A DNA stretch of 64,000 nucleotides from Streptacidiphilus jeojiense (GTDB lineage Bacteria; Actinomycetota; Actinomycetes; Streptomycetales; Streptomycetaceae): positions 42,527-106,526 of the forward strand of contig NZ_JOEH01000031.1 in assembly GCF_000719095.1 (NCBI RefSeq). Reading direction: 5' to 3'. Below are positions 30,417-38,535 of the stretch, piece after piece. The translations under genes and the position numbers were made by a program. The notes below the pieces were generated by a model. That model did not search any database. It was given only the letters and a program-made list of their open reading frames with translations, and was not told where the DNA came from. The stretch's first letter is position 1. Every line of letters starts with the position of its first letter.

Positions 30417-31928
30417 TCACCGCTCCAGAACCCCGTCCACCCGCCTCGGCACGCCCGCCGAACCGTCCCGCAGTTCGACCGGAAGCAGCGCCGCAGGCAC
30501 CCCCTGGTAGGCCACCGGCCGCAACCACCGCTCGATCGCCGTCCCCCCCACCGACGTCCCCGTCGACGTCGTGGCCGGGTACGGCCCCCCGTGCTGCATG
30601 GCGGGCGCCACCGCGACCCCGGTCGGCCAGCCGCCGAACAGCACCCGCCCGGCCAGCGGCGTCAACCGGGCCAGCAGGTCCGCGGCGTCGGCCTCCCCCG
30701 GTTCCGCGTGCAGCGTCGCCGTGAGGTTGCCGCCCAGGCGGCCCAGCACCGTCTCGACCTCGGCCGCGTCGTGGTACCTGGCCACCACCGTCACCGGACC
30801 GAAGCACTCCTCCAGCAGAACCTCGTGCGCGTCCTCGGCCAGCCGCGCCGCGGCCACGCTCAGATAGCCGGCGCGCACCGCGTAGCCGTCCTCGCCCGCC
30901 CGCACCGGCACGGACACCCCCGGCAGTGCGGCCCGCTCGGCGAACCCGGCCAGGAACCCGGCGCGCATCCGCGCGTCCAGCAGCGCCCCGGAGGGGCTGT
31001 CGACCGCGCCCTCGGTCAGGGCCTTCTCCAACCGGTCGCCGGCCGCGCCCGCGGGCACCAGCACCAGCCCCGGCTTGGTGCAGAACTGACCCATGCCCAG
31101 GGTGAACGATCCGGCCAGTCCGGCCCCGATCTCCTCGGCCCGCTCCGCCGCGGCCTGCTCGGTCACCACCACCGGGTTGAGGCTGCCCAGCTCCCCGTGG
31201 AAGGGGATCGGCGCCGGACGGGCCGCGGCCAGGTCGAACAGGGCCCGGCCGCCGGGGATGGAGCCGGTGAAGCCGGCCGCGCTCAGCAGCGGGTGCTGCA
31301 CCAGGTCGACCCCGGCCTGCCGGCCGTGCACCAGCGCCAGCACGTCCGCGGGCAGTCCGACCGCCACCGCCGCCTCCCGCAGCGCCGCCGCGGCGAGCTC
31401 GCTGGTGGCCGGGTGGTCGGGGTGGGCCTTGACCACGACCGCGCAGCCGGCCCCGAGGGCGCTGGCGGTGTCGCCGCCGGGCACGCTGAAGGCGAAGGGG
31501 AAGTTGCTGGCCGCGAAGACGCCGACCACCCCGAGCGGCACCTTCCAGCGCCGCAGGTCGGGGCGGGGAGCGGGGGCGGCCTTCGGGTCGGCGTGGTCGA
31601 TCACCACGTCCAGGAAGGCGCCCTCGTCCACGATGTCCGCGAAGGACCGCAGCTGGTACGTGGCCCGGGCGAGCTCACCGGTCAGCCTGCCGGTGCCGAG
31701 CGCGGTCTCCCGGTCGGCCGTCGCGATCAGCTCCTCGCCGTGCGCCTCCAGCCGGTCCGCGGCGGCGCGCAGGAAGGCGGCGCGCAGCGTGCGGTCGGCC
31801 AGCGCGGGCTGCGCGGCGTGCGCGGCCCGCACGGCGGCGTCGACCGCCGCGGTGTCCGCCTCCACGGCGACCTCCCCCGTACGGTCACCGGTACGGGCAT
31901 CGACACTCCACACTGGTGTGGTGTTCAT
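30417..31928 (-). CDS. 2-oxoglutarate semialdehyde (2,5-dioxovalerate) dehydrogenase, aldehyde dehydrogenase family
   Basis: Oxidises 2-oxoglutarate semialdehyde to 2-oxoglutarate, the last step of aldarate breakdown. The protein is 503 aa. The catalytic Cys is in GMGQFCTKPG and the general base Glu in FHGELGSLNPV. VFAASNFPFAFSVPGGDTASAL and VVKAHPDHPATSEL are typical of the KGSADH subgroup. ATG 31928 has GGAGG 9 to 10 bases upstream. It is divergent from an IclR regulator and close to kdgD-like and uronate dehydrogenase genes, which supports the substrate call. Confidence 0.87.
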   Translation of the reverse strand: MNTTPVWSVDARTGDRTGEVAVEADTAAVDAAVRAAHAAQPALADRTLRAAFLRAAADRLEAHGEELIATADRETALGTGRLTGELARATYQLRSFADIVDEGAFLDVVIDHADPKAAPAPRPDLRRWKVPLGVVGVFAASNFPFAFSVPGGDTASALGAGCAVVVKAHPDHPATSELAAAALREAAVAVGLPADVLALVHGRQAGVDLVQHPLLSAAGFTGSIPGGRALFDLAAARPAPIPFHGELGSLNPVVVTEQAAAERAEEIGAGLAGSFTLGMGQFCTKPGLVLVPAGAAGDRLEKALTEGAVDSPSGALLDARMRAGFLAGFAERAALPGVSVPVRAGEDGYAVRAGYLSVAAARLAEDAHEVLLEECFGPVTVVARYHDAAEVETVLGRLGGNLTATLHAEPGEADAADLLARLTPLAGRVLFGGWPTGVAVAPAMQHGGPYPATTSTGTSVGGTAIERWLRPVAYQGVPAALLPVELRDGSAGVPRRVDGVLER

Positions 31929-31958
31929 GGGGGCCGCCTCCAGGCGCAAGCTCTGAGC

Positions 31959-31999
31959 GCATGCATTCCATATGCTGAACGCTGTCCAGTATGCTGAAC
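31959..31999. promoter_or_regulatory. Divergent operator region with repeated TATGCTGAAC
   Basis: The 10-mer TATGCTGAAC occurs at 31971-31980 and 31990-31999, each preceded by CCA, with 19 bases between equivalent positions. A GCAT...ATGC inverted pair spans 31959-31975. The second repeat provides a -10-like TATGCT (31990-31995) for the IclR gene. A TGGACA read on the minus strand (31983-31988) is a candidate -35 for the dehydrogenase gene. Such an arrangement suits control of both genes by the IclR regulator. Confidence 0.55.
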
Positions 32000-32041
32000 C
32001 ACTCCGACGATACGTCCCTAGCAGAAATGGGGTCAACCCAG

Positions 32042-32827
32042 ATGCCCCAAGCCCGACCCGCAGCCGCCGACGCCGGCGGAGCCCAGGTCAAGTCGGCCGT
32101 CCGCACCGTGGAACTGCTGGAGTACTTCGCGGGCCGCCCCGGCATGCACAGCCTCGCCGAGGTGCAGGAGGCCGTCGGCTACCCCAAGAGCAGCCTCTAC
32201 ATGCTGCTGCGCACCCTGGTCGAGCTGGGCTGGGTCGAGACCGAGTCCACCGGCACCCGCTACGGCATCGGCGTCCGCGCGCTGCTGGTCGGCACCTCCT
32301 ACATCGACGGCGACGAGGTCGTGGCCGCCGCCAGGACCACCCTGGACCGGCTGGCCGACGACACCACCGAGACCATCCACCTGGCCCGGCTGGACGGCTC
32401 GGACGTCATCTACCTCGCCACCCGCCAGTCCCAGCACTACCTGCGGCCCTTCACCCGGGTCGGCCGCCGACTGCCGGCCCACTCCACCTCGCTGGGCAAG
32501 GCGCTGCTCGCGACCTACTCCGACGAGGAGGTCCGCAAGCTGCTGCCGGCCCGCCTGGAGCCGCTCACCGAGCACACCCACACCGACATCGACGCGCTGA
32601 TCGAGGACCTGCACGCGATCCGCGAACGCGGCTACTCCGTCGACGCCGAGGAGAACACCCTCGGCCTGCGCTGCTTCGGCATCGCCATCCCCTACCGCAC
32701 CCCGGCCCGCGACGCCGTCAGCTGCTCGGTCCCGGTCGCCCGACTCACCCCGGGCCGCGAACAGATGATCCGCGACGCCCTCTTCGACGCCCGCGACCGG
32801 CTGACCCTGGCGACCCGTCACCTCTGA
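32042..32827 (+). CDS. IclR-family transcriptional regulator
   Basis: A 261-aa regulator. The N-terminal winged HTH (VKSAVRTVELLEYFAGRPGMHSLAEVQEA and the recognition helix YPKSSLYMLLRTL) is followed by the IclR effector domain with HSTSLGKALLA and GYSVDAEENTLGLRCFG. It probably senses a sugar-acid intermediate and controls the divergent dehydrogenase. ATG 32042 is preferred because GGGGT lies 9 bases upstream; ATG 32027 and 31991 are alternatives, the last overlapping the operator repeats. Confidence 0.9.
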   Translation: MPQARPAAADAGGAQVKSAVRTVELLEYFAGRPGMHSLAEVQEAVGYPKSSLYMLLRTLVELGWVETESTGTRYGIGVRALLVGTSYIDGDEVVAAARTTLDRLADDTTETIHLARLDGSDVIYLATRQSQHYLRPFTRVGRRLPAHSTSLGKALLATYSDEEVRKLLPARLEPLTEHTHTDIDALIEDLHAIRERGYSVDAEENTLGLRCFGIAIPYRTPARDAVSCSVPVARLTPGREQMIRDALFDARDRLTLATRHL

Positions 32828-32850
32828 GCGGGCGGTCGGGCAGTTGCCGT

Positions 32851-32926
32851 TCGCGCAGTTCCCCGCGCCCCTAGGTGGTGCAACTGACTCGGTTTCAGCA
32901 CGCCAGGGGCGCGGGGAACTGCGCGA
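32851..32926. terminator. Inverted pair of the dispersed repeat between convergent genes
   Basis: Two perfectly complementary 22-base arms, 32851-32872 and 32905-32926, are separated by 32 bases. They lie between the convergent IclR gene and the unknown gene ending at 32935. The transcript could fold into a long GC-rich stem in either direction, so it may act as a bidirectional terminator. Confidence 0.7.
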
Positions 32927-32934
32927 CAAGCCGC

Positions 32935-34071
32935 CTACGGACGCAGGCTCCTCCGCACCACCGCAAGATCCTCGTCGGAGGCCAGTCCGGCATGGTAGAG
33001 CCGCAACTCCGTAGCCCCAGGAGGCGGCGTGACCGCAGGGTCACCCCCCATCCCCCGCACCACGGTGAAGTTGGCCGCGTAGGTCCGCCCGGGAACATCC
33101 GGGAACACCGCCGGCGTCCCCGTGCACGGCATCACCAGCCCGTCCGCACCCCCCTCCCCCAGCAGCCACTCCGGCTCCACCCCCACGTTCGCGCCCACCC
33201 GATGCGCAGCCGTGTCCGCATGCAGCAGCACCGAGAAATCCGCCGCCCCCGCAGCGCCCCGCACGGCGCGAACACACGCCCGCTGAACTACCCGGGCCCG
33301 TTCCTTCCGCAAGCGCAGCGTCACCCCGGCCAGGTCCGCCCCCAGCAGCTTCTCCACCCCTGACCACTCGTCAGCAACCGGCGCGGCCTGCCCCGCCCAC
33401 ACCGACGCCAGCGCCCCCCGTACCGCAGCCGCCAGTTCCGGTACGCCCGCCTCGGCCCAGCCGGCCTCGCACACCTCGCAGAAGCAGAGCGACATCAGGT
33501 ACTGCGCCGCACCGTCCAACGGCACACCCCCGATCTTGTCGTGGGCGTGCAGATGGGCCAGCCCGTACCACCCGCAGGACTCCAGCTCCGTGCCCACCGC
33601 CCCCGGCCGCGCCCCCGCCTCACCGGCCAGGGTCGCGCAGTACTCGACCACCTCGGGACGGGCGATGCACAGCGCCCAGGGATACCGGTCGCCATAGGCG
33701 TTCCGCACCGTGCTCTGCGGATTCTCGCCGCCCAGCCGGGAGTTGTGCGCCAGCACCACCCAGGTGGCGACCTCCAGACCGGCTGCCGCCAACCGCTCCG
33801 CGGCCTCACCCCAGGCATCGTCCGAGTCGATCCACCGCTGCCGGTGCGGCCGCAGGGTCCGACCGGCCCAGGTCTCGGCCGACGGCGGGTAGTACACCGC
33901 CGCGTACGGCGCGGTGACGATCCGGGTGCGCGGATGACGCGGCGTCAGCGCCCGGGTGCTGTGGTACGCCGAGGCCAGGGTGACCCCGTCGACCCCCAGG
34001 TCGGCGATGCGGGCCGGGGCGTCCGGGTCGCCGAGGACGTCCCAGGGGTAGAGGAAGGCGGAGGTGCGCAT
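32935..34071 (-). CDS. Unknown protein, TIM-barrel glycoside hydrolase-like
   Basis: A 378-aa protein I do not recognise with certainty. Repeated short strand-turn motifs (VDGVTLASAYHS, IVTAPYAAVYYPP, EVATWVVLAHNSRLG) look like a TIM barrel of the kind seen in uncharacterised glycoside hydrolases. A CFCEVC pair of cysteines near residue 200 recalls a small metal or disulfide site found in some such proteins. There is no signal peptide. Its start lies 16 bases after the kdgD-like stop, so the two are probably one transcript, suggesting a role in uronate or aldarate use. Confidence 0.6.
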   Translation of the reverse strand: MRTSAFLYPWDVLGDPDAPARIADLGVDGVTLASAYHSTRALTPRHPRTRIVTAPYAAVYYPPSAETWAGRTLRPHRQRWIDSDDAWGEAAERLAAAGLEVATWVVLAHNSRLGGENPQSTVRNAYGDRYPWALCIARPEVVEYCATLAGEAGARPGAVGTELESCGWYGLAHLHAHDKIGGVPLDGAAQYLMSLCFCEVCEAGWAEAGVPELAAAVRGALASVWAGQAAPVADEWSGVEKLLGADLAGVTLRLRKERARVVQRACVRAVRGAAGAADFSVLLHADTAAHRVGANVGVEPEWLLGEGGADGLVMPCTGTPAVFPDVPGRTYAANFTVVRGMGGDPAVTPPPGATELRLYHAGLASDEDLAVVRRSLRP

Positions 34072-34087
34072 GGATGCAGGACCCTTC

Positions 34088-35029
34088 TCAGTTGCCGGCG
34101 AGCAGGGCGCGCCCGCGGGCGATCAGTTCGGCCAGTTCCTTGACGTGCTGCGGCGACGGGTCCGACAGCGGCGGCCGTACCCCGCCGGCGTCCAGCCCCT
34201 CCAGCCGCACCCCCGCCTTGACCAGCGACACCGCGTACCCCCGGCCCTGGTTGCGCAGTTCCACCAGCGGCCGGTAGAAGCCGTCCAGCAGCGCGTTGAC
34301 CACCGCGTCGTCGCCGCCCAGCAGGGCCCGGTGGAAGGCCAGGGCGATGTCGGGGGCGAAGCAGTAGACGGCCGAGGAGTAGAGGGTGACGCCGATGCCG
34401 CGGTAGGCCAGGCCGGTGAGCTCCGCCGTGGGCAGGCCGTTGAAGTAGAGGAAGCGCCGGTCGGGGGCCTCGGTGCGCATCGCGCTGATGATGCGCTGCA
34501 TCAGGTCCAGGTCGCCGCAGCCGTCCTTGATGCCGATCACCTGCGGCAGTTCGGCCAGGGCGACCACCGACGCCGGGGTCAGCACGGCGTTGTCGCGCTG
34601 GTAGACGATCAGGTCCAGGTCGGTCGCCGCGGCGATGGCGGCGAAGTGCCGCAGCAGCCCGTCCTGGTCGGCGCTGACCAGGTACGGGGGCAGCACCAGC
34701 AGGCCGTCCGCGCCGGCCCGACGGGCCCGCGCGGCGAACTGCTTGGCCAGCGCGGTGCCGTGGCCGACACCGGCGACCACCGGCACTCGCCCTGCGGTCG
34801 CCTCGACGGCCGCGGCGACGACGGCCTCGTACTCGTCCAGGTCCAGGGCGTGGTACTCACCGGTGCCGCAGGCCGCGAAGACGGCGCCGGCGCCGCCGGC
34901 CACCCCGGTGCCGACATGGGCCCGGAGCACGTCCAGGTCCAGCGAGCCGTCAGGGGCGAACGGGGTCACCGGGAAGAACAGGAGTCCGTGCAACCGGTCG
35001 GCGAGGGGCGGTACGGCGCGGTCCGGCAT
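34088..35029 (-). CDS. Probable 5-dehydro-4-deoxyglucarate dehydratase (DapA family)
   Basis: A 313-aa class I aldolase-like enzyme that would convert 5-dehydro-4-deoxyglucarate to 2-oxoglutarate semialdehyde with loss of water and CO2. It has GLLFFPVTPFAPDGSLD, the GTGEYHALDLDEY loop, the Tyr in LIVYQRDNAVL and the Schiff-base Lys in VIGIKDGCGD. The GTGEY rather than GTTGE motif and neighbouring dehydrogenase genes favour the aldarate enzyme over dihydrodipicolinate synthase. ATG 35029 has GGGAG upstream. It is divergent from uronate dehydrogenase. Confidence 0.85.
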   Translation of the reverse strand: MPDRAVPPLADRLHGLLFFPVTPFAPDGSLDLDVLRAHVGTGVAGGAGAVFAACGTGEYHALDLDEYEAVVAAAVEATAGRVPVVAGVGHGTALAKQFAARARRAGADGLLVLPPYLVSADQDGLLRHFAAIAAATDLDLIVYQRDNAVLTPASVVALAELPQVIGIKDGCGDLDLMQRIISAMRTEAPDRRFLYFNGLPTAELTGLAYRGIGVTLYSSAVYCFAPDIALAFHRALLGGDDAVVNALLDGFYRPLVELRNQGRGYAVSLVKAGVRLEGLDAGGVRPPLSDPSPQHVKELAELIARGRALLAGN

Positions 35030-35063
35030 GGGGGAATCTCCCTGATGGCTGTGCTGGGCTTGT

Positions 35064-35092
35064 TGACTGCATGATGCAGCGACTCCTAGGCT
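35064..35092 (+). promoter_or_regulatory. Promoter of uronate dehydrogenase gene with embedded palindrome
   Basis: TTGACT (35064-35069), 17 bases, then TAGGCT (35087-35092) form a good sigma-HrdB type promoter. The perfect 13-bp palindrome CTGCATGATGCAG (35067-35079) overlaps the -35 and fills the spacer, so a bound protein would block RNA polymerase. A second palindrome, GGCTAGCC, overlaps the -10. The region lies between the two divergent genes. Confidence 0.65.
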
Positions 35093-35146
35093 AGCCATAT
35101 ATGTGAATGCGATCCACATTCTTGTTCAATCTTCTTCGGAGGCCTG

Positions 35147-35977
35147 ATGCCCACCCCGCACCGTGTGCTGCTGACCGGCGCCGCCGGAGGCGTCGGCACG
35201 TTCCTCCGCGAGAGTCTCCCCGGCTACGGCTACAGCCTGCGCCTCAGCGACATCGCCCCGGTCCCCGGCGCGCCGGAGGCCCTCGCCGTGGACCTCCAGG
35301 ACCGCGACGCCGTCCGGGAGGCCGTCCGCGGGGTGGACGCGGTGGTCCACCTCGGCGGGCTCTCGCTGGAGAACACCTTCGACCGCATCCTCGCCGCCAA
35401 CATCGAGGGCGCCTACAACCTCTACGAGGCGGTCCGCGAGGAGGGCGTCGGCCGGGTCGTCCTGGCCAGCAGCAACCACGCGATCGGCTTCACCCCCCGG
35501 CCCGAGCACCCCGAGGACCGCAAGCAGGACCTGCCGATCGAGACGCCGTTCCGCCCGGACACCTTCTACGGCCTGTCCAAGTGCTTCGGCGAGTCGCTGG
35601 CCTCGCTCTACGCCGACAAGTACGGGGTGGAGACGGTGTCGATCCGGATCGGCTCCTGCTTCGCGGTCCCCGCCAACACCCGGATGCTGGAGACCTGGCT
35701 GAGCCCCGCCGACTGCGCCCGGCTGGTCCACGCGGCGCTCACCGCACCCGATGTCGGCCACACCGTGGTCTTCGGCACCAGCGCCAACACCCGCGGCTGG
35801 TGGGACCTGGCCCCGGCCCGCGCCCTCGGCTACGAGCCGCAGGACGACTCCGAGGCCTTCGCCGAGTCCGTCGTCGCCGAGCACGGCCCGCTGGTCCCGG
35901 GCACGCCCGAGTACCGGTACCTCGGCGGCGCATTCACCACGGTCCAACCCGAGGGATTCCGACCGGTCAGCTCCTGA
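35147..35977 (+). CDS. udh: Uronate dehydrogenase (NAD-dependent epimerase/dehydratase family)
   Basis: NAD-dependent oxidation of glucuronate or galacturonate to the aldarolactone. The 276-aa short-chain dehydrogenase has the nucleotide motif LLTGAAGGVGTFLRE, VVHLGGLSLENTF, then ASSNHAIGF and the catalytic YGLSK, followed by IRIGSCF, which together are typical of Udh. Start ATG 35147 has GGAGG 6 to 7 bases upstream. With the dehydratase and KGSADH genes it would feed uronates to 2-oxoglutarate, lacking only an aldarate dehydratase here. Confidence 0.85.
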   Translation: MPTPHRVLLTGAAGGVGTFLRESLPGYGYSLRLSDIAPVPGAPEALAVDLQDRDAVREAVRGVDAVVHLGGLSLENTFDRILAANIEGAYNLYEAVREEGVGRVVLASSNHAIGFTPRPEHPEDRKQDLPIETPFRPDTFYGLSKCFGESLASLYADKYGVETVSIRIGSCFAVPANTRMLETWLSPADCARLVHAALTAPDVGHTVVFGTSANTRGWWDLAPARALGYEPQDDSEAFAESVVAEHGPLVPGTPEYRYLGGAFTTVQPEGFRPVSS

Positions 35978-36058
35978 ATGGGAGGTTCTGCGGTTACGGT
36001 GGGTTCCGTAGGAGTCCGGATCAGGCATCCGGCCATCGTGCGAGCCCTGGAGACCCCC

Positions 36059-37255
36059 GTGACCGCAGTCCTCACGCCCGGCGGCAACACGCCGCTGACC
36101 AGCACGCGCGTCAGCGTGGAGGTCGCCGCCGCGAAGCTGCTGGACGTCTCGGCACTGCTGCTCACCACGGCCGGAAAGGTTCGTTCCGACAACGACCTGA
36201 TCTTCTTCAACGCACCCAGCGGACCCGGCGTCAGCTACAGCCAGGCCGGCATCGCCGTGGACACCAACGGGGTGCCCGCCGACATCGACAAGATCGTGAT
36301 CACCGCCAGCCTGGACGACCAGCAGGCCACCTTCGCCGGCACCGAGCCCACCGCGACCGTGCGGGACAGCGCCAACGGCACCGTCCTGGCCACCTTCACC
36401 CCGCCCCGGCTCACCACCGAGACGGCGCTGATCGTGGTGGAGCTGTACCGGCGCGGCACCGAGTGGAAGCTGCGCGCGGTCGGCCAGGGCTACGCCAGCG
36501 GGCTCGCCGGCATCGCCACCGACTTCGGCATCTCGGTCGAGGAGCCGTCGGCGGCCCCGGCCCAGCCCGAACCCGAGGACTGGCACCTGGCCTCCCCGGC
36601 CCCGACACCCGCGCCGGCCGCCGCCCCGTTCACCGCCCCCGCCCCGACGCCGGCTGCGCCCGCCCCCGCCGGACCGGCCAAGATCACCCTCGACAAGGGC
36701 CGGGTCTCGCTCACCAAGGGCAGTTCGGTCTCCCTGGTCAAGGACGGCAAGCCGTTCCTCTCCTCGGTGAAGATGGGCCTCGGCTGGGAGCCCGCGTACC
36801 GCGGCCGCGCCGTCGACCTGGACGCCAGCGTCATCGCCTTCGACAGCCACCGCAAGGAGCTGGAGAAGATCTACTTCATGCACCTGCAGGGCTTCAACGG
36901 CGCCATCCAGCACATGGGCGACAACCTCACCGGCGCCGGCTCGGGCGACGACGAGGTCATCACGGTCCACCTGCAGAGCCTCCCTCCGCAGGTCACCGGC
37001 CTGGTCTTCACGGTCAACTCCTTCTCCGGCCAGAAGTTCACCGACGTCGCCAAGGCCTACTGCCGCCTCATCGACGCCAACACCAACACCGAACTCGTCC
37101 GCTTCGACCTCACCCACGCCGAACCCCGCACCGGCGTCATGGTCTGCAAGCTCATCCGCATGAACACCGGCGAATGGGTCATGACCGCCCTCGAGGAGTA
37201 CGCCGACGCCAAGAGCGCCCGAGGCATGGTCAAACCCGCCTCCAAACTCCTCTGA
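36059..37255 (+). CDS. Tandem TerD-family stress protein
   Basis: A 398-aa cytoplasmic protein with two TerD domains joined by a Pro/Ala-rich linker (about residues 160-205). The first has DVSALLLTTAGKVRSDNDLIFFNAP. The second has the canonical VDLDASVIAFD and KIYFMHLQGFNGAIQHMGDN, with acidic residues that bind calcium in this family. TerD proteins are linked to tellurite and general envelope stress, but their mechanism is unclear. GTG 36059 (GGAG upstream) is preferred to the longer reading from 35978. Confidence 0.85.
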   Translation: MTAVLTPGGNTPLTSTRVSVEVAAAKLLDVSALLLTTAGKVRSDNDLIFFNAPSGPGVSYSQAGIAVDTNGVPADIDKIVITASLDDQQATFAGTEPTATVRDSANGTVLATFTPPRLTTETALIVVELYRRGTEWKLRAVGQGYASGLAGIATDFGISVEEPSAAPAQPEPEDWHLASPAPTPAPAAAPFTAPAPTPAAPAPAGPAKITLDKGRVSLTKGSSVSLVKDGKPFLSSVKMGLGWEPAYRGRAVDLDASVIAFDSHRKELEKIYFMHLQGFNGAIQHMGDNLTGAGSGDDEVITVHLQSLPPQVTGLVFTVNSFSGQKFTDVAKAYCRLIDANTNTELVRFDLTHAEPRTGVMVCKLIRMNTGEWVMTALEEYADAKSARGMVKPASKLL

Positions 37256-37400
37256 CCTGCTCCTACGCCGAGCCGGGCTCGAACATCCCCTCACTCGTTT
37301 GGTGTTTGTAAAGTCGTCACCTTGACGAGGTTCACGCATATGAGCGAGCAGGATCGTTTCGGCCATTCGGATGACCCGGGTGACCCGGATCATTGCCCTC

Positions 37401-38468
37401 ATGACAGACGATCAGGTCAATGGACACCCTGCGCCCATGCCCACCGAAGACCTCCCGGTCGGCTACGCCGACCTGCTGCACGACATCAAGTCGGAAATCA
37501 CCTCTGCCCGGATCCGGGCGCACCGAGCCGTCAACACCGAACAGATCGAGTTGTACTGGCGGATCGGCCGGCTGATTCTCACCCGCCAGGAGAAGGAGGG
37601 CTGGGGAGCTCAGGTCGTGGACCGGCTGGCTGCCGATCTGCGCACCACTCATCCCGGCCAGCGGGGCTTTGGGCGCAGCAACTTGCAGTACATGCTCAAA
37701 ATGGCCCGGACCTGGCCGGAGCCAATTGTCCAACAGCCTGTTGGACAATTGCCCTGGGGCCATATCACGGTCCTCCTCGACAAGACCAACACTCCCGCTG
37801 AGCTGGACTTCTATACCCGCTCTGCCGTGCAGCACGGCTGGTCCAGAGCCATGCTGCAGCATTGGATCACCAGCGGACTGCACCTCTCCCAGGGCGCTGC
37901 GCAGACCAACTTCGCCACCACTGTCATCCCCGAGCAGTCCGACGCCGTTCGCGAGCTCGTCAAGGACCCCTACCGGCTGGAGTTCCTCGGCCTGGACGGC
38001 GACCACGCTGAACGTGACTTCGAGGACGCCCTCGTCGCGCGGCTCATCGAATTCCTCACCGAACTGGGTGTCGGTTTCTCCTTCGTCGGTCGGCAGTACC
38101 GGGTCCTGGTCGGAGGCGAGGAGTTCCGCATCGACCTGCTCTTCTACCACTGCAAGTTGCACCGCTACGTCGTCTTCGAGCTGAAGACCAGGACGGCCCG
38201 CCCCGAACACGTCGGCAAGCTCGGCTTCTACGTCGCCGTCGTGGACGACCTGGTTCGTGACAAGGAGCGGGACGACGAGACGATCGGCATCCTCCTCAGC
38301 GCGGGTCGCAACCATGCTGCCGTGGAGTACGCCCTGCAGAACCACAACCGACCACTCGCCGTGAGCAGTTACGTCGGCCTGCCCCGGCAGGTACGCGAGT
38401 TGCTCCCCAGCAGCGAGGATCTGGCCCGCGTGGCCCAGGGTGTCCTGGAGCAGGAAGCACAGCCGTGA
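37401..38468 (+). CDS. DUF1016 / PDDEXK nuclease domain protein (YhcG type)
   Basis: A 355-aa protein with an N-terminal DUF1016 helical domain (ELYWRIGRLILTRQ, FGRSNLQYMLKMARTW, QLPWGHITVLLDK) and a C-terminal PDDEXK nuclease-like domain. The nuclease part has VGRQYRVLVGGEEFRIDLLFYH, the VFELK catalytic strand and KLGFYVAVVDD. Such proteins occur in mobile or defence-associated contexts. GC content looks lower than in neighbouring genes. The start is uncertain: ATG 37401 lacks a clear ribosome-binding site, and 37371 and 37437 are alternatives. Confidence 0.85.
   Translation: MTDDQVNGHPAPMPTEDLPVGYADLLHDIKSEITSARIRAHRAVNTEQIELYWRIGRLILTRQEKEGWGAQVVDRLAADLRTTHPGQRGFGRSNLQYMLKMARTWPEPIVQQPVGQLPWGHITVLLDKTNTPAELDFYTRSAVQHGWSRAMLQHWITSGLHLSQGAAQTNFATTVIPEQSDAVRELVKDPYRLEFLGLDGDHAERDFEDALVARLIEFLTELGVGFSFVGRQYRVLVGGEEFRIDLLFYHCKLHRYVVFELKTRTARPEHVGKLGFYVAVVDDLVRDKERDDETIGILLSAGRNHAAVEYALQNHNRPLAVSSYVGLPRQVRELLPSSEDLARVAQGVLEQEAQP
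37723..37751. repeat. Perfect 29-bp palindrome inside the DUF1016 gene
   Basis: Two exact 14-base arms (37723-37736 and 37738-37751) flank a single C. The left arm is CAATTGTCCAACAG. It encodes part of IVQQPVGQLPW in the DUF1016 domain. Its low GC and perfection stand out in this coding sequence. Confidence 0.9.
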
Positions 38469-38485
38469 ATCGTCTTACTCACCAA

Positions 38486-38518
38486 CGTTGAGCTGCGACA
38501 ATGCGTCGCAACTCAACG
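38486..38518. promoter_or_regulatory. 33-bp imperfect palindrome upstream of the small YbjQ-like gene
   Basis: A 14-bp stem with one mismatch (38486-38499 with 38505-38518) and loop AATGC lies between the DUF1016 stop and the ribosome-binding site of the next gene. A -10-like GACAAT (38497-38502) falls within it. It may be an operator for the small gene or a terminator of the nuclease gene. Confidence 0.6.
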
Positions 38519-38535
38519 AACCGGAGGAAGCACCG

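Noticed and set aside
37322..37801. 159-codon frame overlapping the start of the DUF1016 gene
   Set aside because: It conflicts with the recognisable DUF1016 frame and is His/Pro/Arg-rich without motifs; only the upstream start region is shared.
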